Below, one piece after another: positions 32,799 through 42,093 of a stretch of 42,801 nucleotides of DNA. A program made the translations under genes and the position numbers. The notes below the pieces were generated by a model. That model saw only the letters and a list, made by a program, of their open reading frames with translations. It did not search any database and had not been told where the DNA came from. The stretch covers positions 1 to 42,801 of the forward strand of contig JAOZPP010000019.1 in the NCBI GenBank assembly GCA_029932675.1. Reading direction: 5' to 3'. Within the stretch, counting starts at the first letter, position 1. Each line of letters starts with the position of its first letter. This DNA comes from a bacterium (GTDB lineage Bacteria > SM23-81 > DAOVCL01).

Positions 32799-33596
32799 AT
32801 GCTCCTAACAGGGGGGGTGGAAGCATTGTTCAGCTTGGTGTACATATTTTTCTTTCTTTTGGGTTTGATTATTGGCAGTTTTCTCAATGTCTGTATTTGG
32901 AGGCTCCCCAGAGGGGAATCCATCGCCTATCCTGGTTCACATTGTCCCCTTTGTGGTGCACCCATAAGATGGTTTGACAACATACCTCTATTGAGCTTCC
33001 TCCTGTTGAAAGGTAGATGTCGTAGCTGTGGGAAGAGGATTTCACCTCGTTATCCTTTGGTAGAGCTCCTCACTGGTTCTCTTTTTCTTGCCACTTATTG
33101 GTCTTTTGGCCTCACTCCCCAAACGGCAATTTATCTCCTCCTCGCCTCTTCCCTGATAACGGTTGGGTTCATTGACTTAGATAAAAAGATAATCCCTAAT
33201 CTTATCACCTTACCCGGGATAGTCCTGGGATTGGCCCTTGCCCTCTTTCTTCCCTATTTAAGCCTGTGGAGTTCCCTCCTGGGAGCAATTTTAGGGGGGG
33301 GGACATTGTTTTTGGTGGGAATCTTTGGCAGAGCTTTATTCAAAAAGGCAGCAATGGGAGGGGGAGATATAAAGCTGGCGGCAATGATCGGAGCCTTCTT
33401 CGGGTGGCAACAGATCCTTTTAGTCCTCTTCCTCTCCTTCCTCTTAGGAGCGATTATTGGAACGACAATAGAGTTTGTGAAGGGAACCCTATCTACCAGG
33501 AGACAAATACCCTTTGGGCCCTATATAGCCCTTAGTGGAATCATAGCCATTTTCTTTGGCCAGGACTTGATAAAGCTTTATCTCAGCCTTTTTTAA
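32799..33596 (+). CDS. pilD: Type IV prepilin peptidase
   Basis: The 265-residue inner-membrane aspartic peptidase and N-methyltransferase has about eight transmembrane segments. An N-terminal GSFLNVCIWRLPRGESI is followed by the zinc-binding CPLCGAPIRWFDNIPLLSF and CRSCGKRISPRYPLVE (tetracysteine). The catalytic aspartates are in GFIDLDKKIIPN and MGGGDIKLAA. All motifs of a bifunctional PilD/GspO are present, so it can process the pilins and pseudopilins around it. The start is uncertain: ATG at 32799 (chosen), or upstream TTG at 32778. Confidence 0.95.
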   Translation: MLLTGGVEALFSLVYIFFFLLGLIIGSFLNVCIWRLPRGESIAYPGSHCPLCGAPIRWFDNIPLLSFLLLKGRCRSCGKRISPRYPLVELLTGSLFLATYWSFGLTPQTAIYLLLASSLITVGFIDLDKKIIPNLITLPGIVLGLALALFLPYLSLWSSLLGAILGGGTLFLVGIFGRALFKKAAMGGGDIKLAAMIGAFFGWQQILLVLFLSFLLGAIIGTTIEFVKGTLSTRRQIPFGPYIALSGIIAIFFGQDLIKLYLSLF

Positions 33597-33722
33597 TCCT
33601 CAGGCAATATCTGCCTTCTCCATAGCCTGACCGATGGAAGGGCCAATCCCGTTTTCGCCTACTAAGTTCGTGATTATCAAAGGTGAAAACCCCAGAGGGT
33701 AAATGACAAAACCAAAAATCTG

Positions 33723-34205
33723 ATGAAAAGGATGAAAAAAGAAAAAGGCGTAACCCTTATTGAACTTTTGACCGTAGTGGTCATAATAGGGATAATGGCC
33801 TCCATAGCTGTCCCCCGGTTTGCCAAGACCATCCCGAGGTTGAGGTTGAAGAGCGACACCAAGGGGATAGCCTCTACGATGAGACTGGCCAGAATGCGGG
33901 CTGTGGCTGAGAGGCACATTTACGGCTTATACTTCGACGACACATCTTCCCCCCAGAGGTTTATCCTCTTCAAGGATCTGGATTCAGATCAGGTATACAA
34001 CGCTAGTCAAGATTCAACGATCTTTACCTGGAATTTCTATAAGACAACCAATTACGAATATATTGGTCCTTCCAATAAGGTAATTGTCTTCTCTCCAAAT
34101 GGAAGCTCCAATGGCGGAAGAGTTACCCTTACCGCACAGTCAAGCTCGGACACAATGGCAGTGGATGTCCTCCCCAGCACCGGCCGGGTGAAGGTATTCA
34201 AATAG
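33723..34205 (+). CDS. GspH/FimT-like pseudopilin
   Basis: The 160-residue pseudopilin has a nine-residue leader ending in KG, processed before VTLIELLTVVVIIGIMA, so the first residue is Val rather than Phe. The globular domain shows the GspH/FimT hallmarks: a segment around MRLARMRAVAERHIYGLYF and a glycine-containing end TGRVKVFK. FimT-type minor pilins help initiate pilus assembly or bind DNA in other species. It is the first of four minor-pilin-type genes in a row, and its stop lies 11 bp before the next start. Confidence 0.85.
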   Translation: MKRMKKEKGVTLIELLTVVVIIGIMASIAVPRFAKTIPRLRLKSDTKGIASTMRLARMRAVAERHIYGLYFDDTSSPQRFILFKDLDSDQVYNASQDSTIFTWNFYKTTNYEYIGPSNKVIVFSPNGSSNGGRVTLTAQSSSDTMAVDVLPSTGRVKVFK

Positions 34206-34216
34206 GAAGGTAAGTT

Positions 34217-34585
34217 ATGATAACAAGGAAACTTGTCCACCAAGATGGTTTTACCCTAATTGAGGTCTTGGCCTCAATGGTAATCTTGGCCATTGGTGTG
34301 CTGGGCCTTGCCCCGATGATCATCTCCGCAATTCAAGGCAACAGCTTCGGAAACGATATGACCAGGGCCAATACCCTTGCACAAGACAAGATGGAAGAGC
34401 TAAAGACGATGAGTTACACCCTTATGTCTTCCGGTCAAGATACGGTAGGAAGTGTGGAAAGGACCTGGACGGTAAACAGAGATGATCCCATCCCTGGAGT
34501 AAGTAGATTAACAGTAATCACTAAATGGTATGACGAAGGGGGAAATTCTCGTCAAGTAAGATTGATGACCTTAAGGGCACAGTAA
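34217..34585 (+). CDS. PilV-like minor pilin, cassette 1
   Basis: The 122-residue protein has an 11-residue leader and cleavage before FTLIEVLASMVILAIGVLG. A short globular domain follows (MSSGQDTVGSVERTWTVNRD, ending in TLRAQ). It matches the PilV/GspI-type family, 120-170 residues. The second-cassette copy (37324) is the same length and highly similar, for example IQGNSFGNDMTRA against IQGNSFGDDMTRA. The gene starts 11 bp after the GspH/FimT gene and is followed closely by PilW. Confidence 0.85.
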   Translation: MITRKLVHQDGFTLIEVLASMVILAIGVLGLAPMIISAIQGNSFGNDMTRANTLAQDKMEELKTMSYTLMSSGQDTVGSVERTWTVNRDDPIPGVSRLTVITKWYDEGGNSRQVRLMTLRAQ

Positions 34586-34606
34586 TCGAAAGGTGTGGTT
34601 AGAACA

Positions 34607-35443
34607 ATGAAATCGCTTTCCAGTGGTCAAGGTGGATTTACCCTCCTCGAATTGATGATCTCCCTGGTTATGATTGGGGTCATCACCACAGCAGCCTTCT
34701 CCTTCTACCTTAACCAACACAAACAGTGGCTAATTCAGGAGCAGATCTCAGATATGCAGCAAAATGCGCGGGCGAGTATAGATGAATTGGTGCAACATAT
34801 AAGGATGGCTGGCGGTGGCCCTTTGCCTGACTTTCTGCCTGCTATTTGGGGAGCGGATACCAATCCAGACACGATAATAATCAGATATAATTGGGCCAAC
34901 TGTTCTGCCCCTATTGGGAAGAAGGTTCAACCCACAAGCAAGCCGCTACATTTTGAGGAGATTATGCCCTGCTTCTCCGACACCGGCCGGATATTCATCT
35001 CCGTTCCCCCTGACGACCCCGCCTACCCTTACGGAGAATGGACGACGGTTTACAAGATCTCCCTTAATCAAGGTCAAGGTTGGGAAGAGCTTCTTCATAT
35101 CGAGGACCTCTCCTATGAATATCCCGTAGGGAGTGAGGTCTTCCGGATGGAGGAGTATAAGTACTTCATCGATAAAACCACGGATTCCCTTCACCCAACG
35201 CTAATGCGGGCGAGAAATGGAAAGGCTCCAGAAGTATTTGCTGAAGACATCGAAGACCTGAATTTCTCTTATATCTTGACTACTGGGGATACGCTCCCCA
35301 CCCCCAGCAACTTAAGCAAGCTAAGAAGCATAACTATCAGCCTGGTAGCCAGAACTGAACTGAAGGACCCCGATTTCCTTGGAGATGGCTATAGAAGAAG
35401 AAGCCTAAATACCACAGTAAGAATGCGGAATTTTGGCCTCTGA
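34607..35443 (+). CDS. PilW-like minor pilin, cassette 1
   Basis: The 278-residue protein has a 10-residue leader, cleavage before FTLLELMISLVMIGVI, then SFYLNQHKQWLIQEQISDMQ and an extended beta-rich domain, as in PilW. Residues 95-230 include YGEWTTVYKISLNQGQGWEELL. The second-cassette copy (37778) shares SFYLNQHKQW, INQGQGWEEL and the TARTE-x-PDP ending. ATG at 34607 is chosen, since it gives the leader the usual length; GTG at 34595 is possible. Confidence 0.85.
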   Translation: MKSLSSGQGGFTLLELMISLVMIGVITTAAFSFYLNQHKQWLIQEQISDMQQNARASIDELVQHIRMAGGGPLPDFLPAIWGADTNPDTIIIRYNWANCSAPIGKKVQPTSKPLHFEEIMPCFSDTGRIFISVPPDDPAYPYGEWTTVYKISLNQGQGWEELLHIEDLSYEYPVGSEVFRMEEYKYFIDKTTDSLHPTLMRARNGKAPEVFAEDIEDLNFSYILTTGDTLPTPSNLSKLRSITISLVARTELKDPDFLGDGYRRRSLNTTVRMRNFGL

Positions 35444-35455
35444 GAGGAGGTAAAT

Positions 35456-37099
35456 ATGAATACAAGGTCAATATTGTTCCTGAGGGAGGAGAAAGGATTA
35501 GCTCTCATTGTCGTCCTCTCCATTATGATTATGATCGCCCTCTTAGGCACGGCGGCTGTGATGACCTCCAAGACGGAGGTAGAGATCTCTGGGGCAGAGA
35601 AGAACAACTCAGCCGCTTTCTATGCAGCAGAAGCCGGGGTGGAAAAAGCCGTGGAAATAATAAAATCGAGCTTTACCACCACCGGACTTCCCCCATCACC
35701 TCTCCCAGCGGAGAGTTTTTCTTTTAATGGGTTTCAGGTAACTTACAACACGGTAAAGGAGGGGACCACCCAGTTCAAGCTCTTGGATCACGGAACCTAC
35801 AAGGGGTTATATGCCACCGTGGAGGACTTTCGCATCACCTCTCAAGCGGAAGGACGAGGGGCAAGGGCCCGGGTCTCACAGGTAGTGGAAGATGCACTGG
35901 TGCCTGTCTTTCAGTTTGCTGTCTTCTATGAGCACGATTTGGAGATTCACCCTGGTCCACCGATGACCTTGGGGGGGAGGGTGCATACAAATAGCGATAT
36001 GTATCTGGGGGCCGGCGATAACGGACAGTTGGACATCGATTCTTACACCACGGCAGCGGGAGGCATTTACCATGGACGAAAACCAGGTTCCGGATTGAGC
36101 GCGGGCACCGGTGATGTGCGAATAAAGGACAGGAGTGGGGATTACCAGAGCATGAAGAATGGCGATGGGAGCTGGCTTGACCACTCCGCCGAAAACTGGG
36201 TGGCCAATTCCCTGGACAAATGGGACGGGTTGGTGGAGGATGAAGCCCATGGGATTACCGAGCTCTATATGCCTGTGGTAACCTCCGGTGAACCAATCGA
36301 CCTGATCAAGAGGGGAGACAATAACCCAGACAGCTTTGAGCACAAAGCTGGGCTTAAGATAGTGGATGGGAGGGCTCTTTTCTATGACGAGGACGGCAAC
36401 TGGGAGGATGTAACGGAGCAGATAAGGGATGAAGGAATCCTCAATGAAGCCACCTTCTATAACTACAGGGAAGGGGAATGGGTCCTCTCCTATGATCTGG
36501 ATATCTCCAAGCTCAATACAAGTGGGTACTACCCTCGGAATGGCATAATCTATGTTGCCCATCCAAATGATGACCGGGGAGTAGTGAGATTGGTAAATGG
36601 TTCGCAATTGGCCGCTCCCCTTACTGTGGCCACGCAAAACCCCCTTTACATAAAGGGAGACTTCAACACCGAAGATAAGAAACCGGCATCAGTTCTCACT
36701 GATGCCCTAAACATCCTCTCCAACAGTTGGGATGATGAAAACAGCGATAATCCATTAGAGGATAGGATTGCCTCCAACACCACGGTCAATGTAGCCTTTC
36801 TCACCGGGAACACCAATAGCGAGAACGAAAACTACAGCGGAGGGCTGGAAAACCTACCCCGGTTCTTGGAGGATTGGAAAGGGAAAACTTTTACCTATCG
36901 CGGTTCGATGATAGACCTCTGGTTTAGCCAACAGGCCACCGGCTTATGGCATTACGGTGGCAACTACTATAAGGCGCCGAATAGGGATTGGGCCTTTGAC
37001 CCTGACCTCTTGGATCCGAGCAACCTTCCCCCTGGGACCCCGCAAGTGAATGTGGTCCAGAGGGGGATCTGGACTCAGGACTTAGCTTCCACAGAGTAG
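35456..37099 (+). CDS. PilX-like large minor pilin or tip protein, cassette 1
   Basis: The 547-residue protein starts with a PilX-type N-terminus: a 14-residue leader ending in EKG, then LALIVVLSIMIMIALLG and SAAFYAAEAGVEKAVE. The family lacks Glu5, as seen here. The rest is a large globular region with GGRVHTNSDMYLGAGD near residue 175 and a C-terminal domain rich in Gly, Asn and Asp. PilX-type proteins occupy the pilus tip and tune adhesion. It begins 12 bp after PilW. The second copy (38635) shares only the N-terminal region strongly. Confidence 0.85.
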   Translation: MNTRSILFLREEKGLALIVVLSIMIMIALLGTAAVMTSKTEVEISGAEKNNSAAFYAAEAGVEKAVEIIKSSFTTTGLPPSPLPAESFSFNGFQVTYNTVKEGTTQFKLLDHGTYKGLYATVEDFRITSQAEGRGARARVSQVVEDALVPVFQFAVFYEHDLEIHPGPPMTLGGRVHTNSDMYLGAGDNGQLDIDSYTTAAGGIYHGRKPGSGLSAGTGDVRIKDRSGDYQSMKNGDGSWLDHSAENWVANSLDKWDGLVEDEAHGITELYMPVVTSGEPIDLIKRGDNNPDSFEHKAGLKIVDGRALFYDEDGNWEDVTEQIRDEGILNEATFYNYREGEWVLSYDLDISKLNTSGYYPRNGIIYVAHPNDDRGVVRLVNGSQLAAPLTVATQNPLYIKGDFNTEDKKPASVLTDALNILSNSWDDENSDNPLEDRIASNTTVNVAFLTGNTNSENENYSGGLENLPRFLEDWKGKTFTYRGSMIDLWFSQQATGLWHYGGNYYKAPNRDWAFDPDLLDPSNLPPGTPQVNVVQRGIWTQDLASTE

Positions 37100-37323
37100 C
37101 ACCTTGACACTGTTGAGGAAAGGCAGAGAGGTAAAGTCAGATCAAACAGAGGATTGCAGAGCCACCAGAGGGGCAAAAAAGCCCCTCTGGTAGGTTTGGA
37201 GAGGGGGCAAATGTAAGGAATCGATCAACGGAGATAAGGTAATTCTGCCTCCTTGTCTCTATTTTCACTGTTGGAAGATAAGCCCCTTCCCCTCAAGTTG
37301 GAAATAACAGACGAAGGTAGATT
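37100..37323. terminator. Gap between the pilin cassettes with a strong hairpin
   Basis: ACCAGAGGGGC and GCCCCTCTGGT (37164-37191) form an 11-bp stem with an A6 loop 65 bp after the PilX stop. No U-tract follows. It could end or attenuate the first cassette's transcript. No new sigma54-type promoter is visible in the remaining 130 bp. Confidence 0.6.
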
Positions 37324-37692
37324 ATGATCCTGAAAAGGTTAATATCTAAGGAAGGTTTTACCTTAATTGAAGTCCTTACCTCTATGGTGATCTTCTCCAT
37401 TGGTGTGCTGGGCCTTGCTCCGCTGATCATTGCCACAATTCAAGGCAACAGCTTCGGGGATGATATGACCAGGGCCACCCTTTTAGCCCAGGGTAAAATC
37501 GAGGAATTAAGAAATGTCAATTATGACCTAATGAGCTCTGGCCAAGATACCGTAGGCACCGTTCAGAGGCAATGGACGGTGCAGAAGGATGTCCCCTCCA
37601 TTGGGATAAGCCAGATCACCGTCCAGACCTCCTGGGTGGACGAAGAAGGCAACACCCATCTGGTAACTTTGACCACCCTAAGGGCAGAATAG
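37324..37692 (+). CDS. PilV-like minor pilin, cassette 2
   Basis: The 122-residue protein is processed after an 11-residue leader before FTLIEVLTSMVIFSIGVLG. It is colinear with the cassette 1 PilV and has the same length. Shared blocks are IQGNSFGDDMTRA, MSSGQDTVGTVQRQWTV and TTLRAE at the end. It is translated from a start without a strong ribosome binding site (GGTAGATT just upstream). Confidence 0.88.
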   Translation: MILKRLISKEGFTLIEVLTSMVIFSIGVLGLAPLIIATIQGNSFGDDMTRATLLAQGKIEELRNVNYDLMSSGQDTVGTVQRQWTVQKDVPSIGISQITVQTSWVDEEGNTHLVTLTTLRAE

Positions 37693-37777
37693 CTTGGCGA
37701 GCGAAGTGGGTGACGGTTCCATTTTCCAGTAGCCACCTGAAAAGCCATTTTAGGAAGCTCAGCGAAGGAGCATAAGG

Positions 37778-38611
37778 ATGAAAATTTCCCTCATCAATCA
37801 CAATGGTTATACCCTTATCGAACTAATGATCTCCCTGGTAATAATTGGGGTTATAACCACCGCAGCTTATTCCTTCTACCTTAACCAGCACAAGCAGTGG
37901 ATAGTGCAGGAGCAAATCACCAATATGCAACAGAACGCCAGGACGAGTATGGAAGAACTGGTGAGCAAATTGAGGATGGCCGGCTATGTAGACCTCCCCC
38001 AGGGGATAGACCCAATTGTGGCCGTTGATGCTAACCCGGATACAATAGCCATAAGATTCAACTCCCGGGATTGTAGCGCGGCAATTGGCAAGGATATGCC
38101 CCTTCCCAGCAAGCCTCTGCACTTTGACCAGGTGGAATGTTTCCAGGAAAGCACCTGGGTCTATATAATGGTCCCAGAGAGTGATTCACTCTACCCTTAT
38201 GGGGAGTGGTTTTACATTACGAAAATATCCATTAATCAGGGCCAAGGTTGGGAGGAGCTCATCCATGGCTTGGGACCTCTGTCTATGGCCTATCCCGAAG
38301 GGAGTCTTGTTCTCCAATTAGAGGAATACAAATACTATATTGACCAAACAGATCCCTCTCACCCTAAGCTTATGAGACAGGTGGACGATCAACCCCCCCA
38401 GACCTTTGCCGAGGATATAGAGGATATGCAATTTGTATATACTATGGCAGATGGTAGCACAACCTCTGCTCCAGCAAATCCAAGGGAGATAAGAGTTGTA
38501 GAGGTGCGTATAACGGCCCGCACGGAGAGGCCTGATCCGGACTACCCCGGTGACCATTACCGGAGGAGGACATTCAGCTCCCAGGTCCAAGTGAGGAACT
38601 TGGGCCTCTAA
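37778..38611 (+). CDS. PilW-like minor pilin, cassette 2
   Basis: The 277-residue protein has a 10-residue leader, cleavage before YTLIELMISLVIIGVI (Tyr as first residue), then SFYLNQHKQWIVQEQITNMQ. It aligns along its whole length with the cassette 1 PilW (shared ISINQGQGWEELI and ITARTERPDPDYPGD). The ribosome binding site AAGGAG is weakly placed, ahead of GCATAAGG. It precedes the second PilX by 23 bp. Confidence 0.88.
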   Translation: MKISLINHNGYTLIELMISLVIIGVITTAAYSFYLNQHKQWIVQEQITNMQQNARTSMEELVSKLRMAGYVDLPQGIDPIVAVDANPDTIAIRFNSRDCSAAIGKDMPLPSKPLHFDQVECFQESTWVYIMVPESDSLYPYGEWFYITKISINQGQGWEELIHGLGPLSMAYPEGSLVLQLEEYKYYIDQTDPSHPKLMRQVDDQPPQTFAEDIEDMQFVYTMADGSTTSAPANPREIRVVEVRITARTERPDPDYPGDHYRRRTFSSQVQVRNLGL

Positions 38612-38634
38612 AAGACCTTTTGTTGGAGGAAAAA

Positions 38635-40551
38635 ATGAGCTGGACAAGGGAGATTTTCAAGAAAGAGGAAGGGATTGCCCTTATCGTTGTCCTCTCCATT
38701 ATAATAATGCTTGCCCTCTTGGGCACTGCGGCAGTGATGACTTCCAAGACAGAGGTCGATATTACTGGGAGTCAGCGGAGGACAGTCTCTGCTTTCTATA
38801 TTGCCGAGGCGGGGATCGAAAGGGCAATGAACAGCTACTTATGGAGTGGGTTCTTCGATGAAAACCTCTCACCGATGAATGACCTCTTTGGCTGGCTGGA
38901 CTCTCAGGAGGACAGCGTCCTTTACCAGGATGTGCCTTTGGGGGAAGGAATATACACGGTAAGGGTATTGGATGTAAGCAACCCCGGTGCAGTCCCCCCC
39001 TTCATAGAGGCCAGGGATGTGATAATTGAGTCAATCGGTCAGATAACCCAAACTGGGGAGGAGAAAAGGATCACCTACCAGGTGAGGTTTGGCATTCGCC
39101 CTTCGTGGGTCTTTGACTACTCATATTTTATGAACCACTTTGGCTGGTGGGCGGGATTTGGCGCGGGGAATGCAGTAATAAATGGGAACACCCGGGCCAA
39201 CTCACATTACGATCTCTTATCCGGCCAACTCACTGTAAACGGAAGTCCCCATTGGAACATCTTCGACGGCTCTATGCTGGACAACGGTGGAGTGTATGCA
39301 GGCGGGTATGTCTTTCCCACATCGGGGGCAGGTTACAATGGTATGGCCCAATATGATGCCAACAGGCATAGTTATGGAGGAGTGGATAAGAGCTTGGCCG
39401 ACCCGGCGATCATCCCTATGCCTAACCTCAACGACCCTTCGGATGCGGACAACGATGGAAACGTGCAAGAGCTCAATCCTTATTATGAGAAGCTGGCCAG
39501 AGGGGAGTTTGGCAATTCTCCGGGGAAGATTGGCATCGATGCAAACAATAATGGCGTATTGGAGTCTGGGGAAATCCTCTTCACCGGGGTCTATGGGGAT
39601 GAAGTAGGGGAGACAGGGAATATAGTCTTAGAGGGGGAAAGTGATCAACCCATCCTCATTGATGGGCCAGTTGTGGTAACTAACAACCTGATTATTAAAG
39701 GCACGATTAGCGGGAAAGGGACCATTTACTCCGGCAGAAACACCTATATCGCTGGCGACCTCGTCTATAAAGACCCACCCTCTTCACCTCCTGTCTTTAA
39801 CTATGGAGCCGAAACCCCGGAGGAATTCCAGGAAAGGGTCGATGAGTGGAAGGCGGATAACGCGGATAAGGATATCGTGGGCCTGGCTACCCGGGAGAAC
39901 ATCGTCGTTGCCGACTACACCGACAATGGCTTCTCCTACGCGATGAGCTGGCTTGAGGACTACCGCAACAATGGCAAGGAGGATGTGGGCATAGATGGTG
40001 TTTTCGGACGACTCGACGATCCATCAAACCCCTATGGGGCCAGTGAAAAGGAGAACGACGGCAAATGGACTGTCCAGTGCAGGAACACCTCTACTGGAAG
40101 GGTGGAATGGAAGGATCTACCTATTAGCGGAGGGTCTGCTGTAGTTCCCCCAGGTTGGAAGGTTGTGCCAGGCACTGGGGAGGATGTCGACGGTGACGGC
40201 CAGTATGACTCGGAATACGACTACAACCGGGATATCCAACTTGATGTCCCCTTAGACGATGCCCATTTTGCTAACCTCCCACCTGGGGTGTCAAATTTCG
40301 GTGACATTGCCGCCGATCGAGTAAACCAGATAAATGCCTGTATGTATACCAATCATGCCCTTGCTGGGTTATATGGTGGAAATGCTCAGGTAATGGGGGC
40401 AGAGGTGGCCCGTAACGAGGCCCAGGTGATCTTTGGCACCAGTATAACCCTCACCTATGACGCCAGGCTTACCGGTGGAGGGATAGACTTCGGCCTCCAT
40501 CTGCCCCGGGTAAAGGGAAAGAGAAGGATAGGATGGAAAGAGGAGACATAA
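38635..40551 (+). CDS. PilX-like large minor pilin or tip protein, cassette 2
   Basis: The 638-residue protein has a 13-residue leader ending in EEG, followed by IALIVVLSIIIMLALLGTA and SAFYIAEAGIERAM. The N-terminal 60 residues are nearly the same as in cassette 1, while the remainder diverges (NTRANSHYDLLSG near 185; acidic EDVDGDGQYDSEYDYN near 525, a possible calcium-binding segment). The start at 38635 has GGAGGAAAAA ahead. The divergence of the large domain after duplication suggests a different surface ligand. The C-terminus ends in a basic stretch (KGKRRIGWKEE). Confidence 0.85.
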   Translation: MSWTREIFKKEEGIALIVVLSIIIMLALLGTAAVMTSKTEVDITGSQRRTVSAFYIAEAGIERAMNSYLWSGFFDENLSPMNDLFGWLDSQEDSVLYQDVPLGEGIYTVRVLDVSNPGAVPPFIEARDVIIESIGQITQTGEEKRITYQVRFGIRPSWVFDYSYFMNHFGWWAGFGAGNAVINGNTRANSHYDLLSGQLTVNGSPHWNIFDGSMLDNGGVYAGGYVFPTSGAGYNGMAQYDANRHSYGGVDKSLADPAIIPMPNLNDPSDADNDGNVQELNPYYEKLARGEFGNSPGKIGIDANNNGVLESGEILFTGVYGDEVGETGNIVLEGESDQPILIDGPVVVTNNLIIKGTISGKGTIYSGRNTYIAGDLVYKDPPSSPPVFNYGAETPEEFQERVDEWKADNADKDIVGLATRENIVVADYTDNGFSYAMSWLEDYRNNGKEDVGIDGVFGRLDDPSNPYGASEKENDGKWTVQCRNTSTGRVEWKDLPISGGSAVVPPGWKVVPGTGEDVDGDGQYDSEYDYNRDIQLDVPLDDAHFANLPPGVSNFGDIAADRVNQINACMYTNHALAGLYGGNAQVMGAEVARNEAQVIFGTSITLTYDARLTGGGIDFGLHLPRVKGKRRIGWKEET

Positions 40552-40559
40552 GGAGTAAA

Positions 40560-41129
40560 ATGATGAAAAGAAGTTACCTTATAATTGGTGCTCTGCTTCT
40601 CTCCCTTCTTCTCTGTAACTCGGCGCTTGCCCCTTTGACGGTAACCAAGAGTAGATCAGGAAAACCGGTATTCCACCTCCCCCCACCTACCCCTTATAAA
40701 AATCAAAGGAATCCAGTAACCACTCCTCCTCCACCACCTCTGGTAATTCATCTACCGGTAAGGTTCGCTATGGCTGGGGAACCGCTCCCCATTAGGGTTA
40801 AGGTGAAAAATCACCAGGATGGAATGAAGCTTCTCCTCCACTATCGACTGAAGGGGGAAGGTATATATTTCTCATTACCCATGGAGGGAAACCCAGAAGA
40901 AGGGTATGAAGCCATCATCCCCAGATATATGGTTGACCCAAGGGGGCTGGAATACTATATTGAGGCAATAAGTGAAAGAGGGGATGTTTTGGCTACTTCC
41001 CAGAATGAGGACAATCCCTATCTGGTTGAGGTCAAGGGAAGGAAAGCAAAGCTGTCCCCTTTGCTCCTGGGATTGGTAATTCTGATAGTATTGGCAATTC
41101 CCTTCACCTTCAGGAGAAAAAAGAGATAG
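40560..41129 (+). CDS. Exported membrane-anchored protein with Ig-like fold, function unknown
   Basis: The 189-residue protein begins with a signal peptide (MMKRSYLI, hydrophobic, cleavage near SALAP), followed by a proline-rich linker (HLPPPTPYK, TTPPPPPLV). A compact beta domain follows (about residues 65-150), with VRFAMAGEPLPIRVKVKN. The C-terminus is a single transmembrane helix followed by RRKKR, so the domain faces outward. The start at 40560 has AAGGAG 5 nt upstream; it overlaps no coding sequence apart from the last bases' spacing after PilX. It may be a chaperone or stalk protein of the pilus operon, but I do not recognise a family. Confidence 0.72.
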   Translation: MMKRSYLIIGALLLSLLLCNSALAPLTVTKSRSGKPVFHLPPPTPYKNQRNPVTTPPPPPLVIHLPVRFAMAGEPLPIRVKVKNHQDGMKLLLHYRLKGEGIYFSLPMEGNPEEGYEAIIPRYMVDPRGLEYYIEAISERGDVLATSQNEDNPYLVEVKGRKAKLSPLLLGLVILIVLAIPFTFRRKKR

Positions 41130-41213
41130 GTTGGTATATCTTCCAGCTATCGTATCCCCAGGAGCCTATGATTTATGAACAACAGTAAAACATCTAAAAG
41201 GGGGCTAATAGTA

Positions 41214-42014
41214 ATGAAGAAGAGAGCGTGCCTGATGACTCTCCTTATTCCATTCCTCCTTTGGGCGGGTTGTTCCAAGAAGTCCACCCCACCGGAGGGA
41301 AATGGAGTCCTCAGGTTATACCTCACAGATTCTGTAGGTTCCATTGAGCAGGTCAATCTCATCATCTCCCAGGTGAGCGTGCATACCTCAGCGGGGGAAG
41401 ATAGCGCGGGGTGGATAGTGGTAAATGACAGCTTGGCCACCTATGACCTTATGCAATTGGCCAATGGAGCCACTGCGCTCTTAGGGGAGGCTGGGCTTGT
41501 CCCTGGCCATTATACCCAAATAAGGCTTCTTTTGATTGATAGTTGTCAGGTGGTGTCCGAGGGAGAGAGTTATCCTTTGCATATCCCCAGTGGCTCTGAA
41601 TCTGGGATAAAGCTCAACCATCAATTCGAGATAGAGGCAGGGAAGTTGTATGAGCTACTGCTGGATTTTGATGCGCAGAAGTCAATTATCTCCACCGATG
41701 ATGGCTATCTGCTCAAACCGGTGATCCGGGTAGTCCCCCTAATTGTTTCCGGGACAATTTCGGGAACAGTTCACCCCTTAAAGGCATCCCCCTATATTTT
41801 AGCCACCTCTGATGGGGATACAATTCAAACTACACATGTTGATTCCACCGATGGGAATTTTTCCCTCATCGGCCTGCCTGAGGGCTATTATGATGTTCAT
41901 ATTGAACCGACGGCAGGCCAGTATGTCGATACCACCCTGACAGGGGTCAAGGTCTCTGCTGGGGAGGATACCGATTTAGGTGTCATAGTCCTGAGGCATA
42001 TTCTGGCCAGATGA
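41214..42014 (+). CDS. DUF4382-like lipoprotein with C-terminal carboxypeptidase-regulatory-like domain
   Basis: The 266-residue protein starts with a lipoprotein signal whose lipobox is LLWAGC (Cys near residue 20). A DUF4382-like domain follows (GVLRLYLTDSVGSIEQVNL, then LVPGHYTQIRLLL). The C-terminal part (about residues 195-260) has the CarboxypepD_reg-like pattern SGTVHPLKASPYI, then GNFSLIGLPEGYYDV. DUF4382 lipoproteins are surface-exposed and uncharacterised. ATG at 41214 is chosen because it gives a standard signal; 41175 is an alternative. It is the last gene of this direction, followed by a strong terminator. Confidence 0.85.
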   Translation: MKKRACLMTLLIPFLLWAGCSKKSTPPEGNGVLRLYLTDSVGSIEQVNLIISQVSVHTSAGEDSAGWIVVNDSLATYDLMQLANGATALLGEAGLVPGHYTQIRLLLIDSCQVVSEGESYPLHIPSGSESGIKLNHQFEIEAGKLYELLLDFDAQKSIISTDDGYLLKPVIRVVPLIVSGTISGTVHPLKASPYILATSDGDTIQTTHVDSTDGNFSLIGLPEGYYDVHIEPTAGQYVDTTLTGVKVSAGEDTDLGVIVLRHILAR

Positions 42015-42055
42015 AAGGGCAATAGCCCCCTTTCCCTCATGCATGATGGGATGGT

Positions 42056-42093
42056 AAGGCCCTCCTGATAAACATCAGGAGGGCCTTGTTTTT
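42056..42093 (+). terminator. Rho-independent terminator
   Basis: A perfect 14-bp stem, AAGGCCCTCCTGAT (42056-42069) and ATCAGGAGGGCCTT (42074-42087) with an AAAC loop, is followed by GTTTTT. It ends the transcript of the exported-protein genes. Confidence 0.95.
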
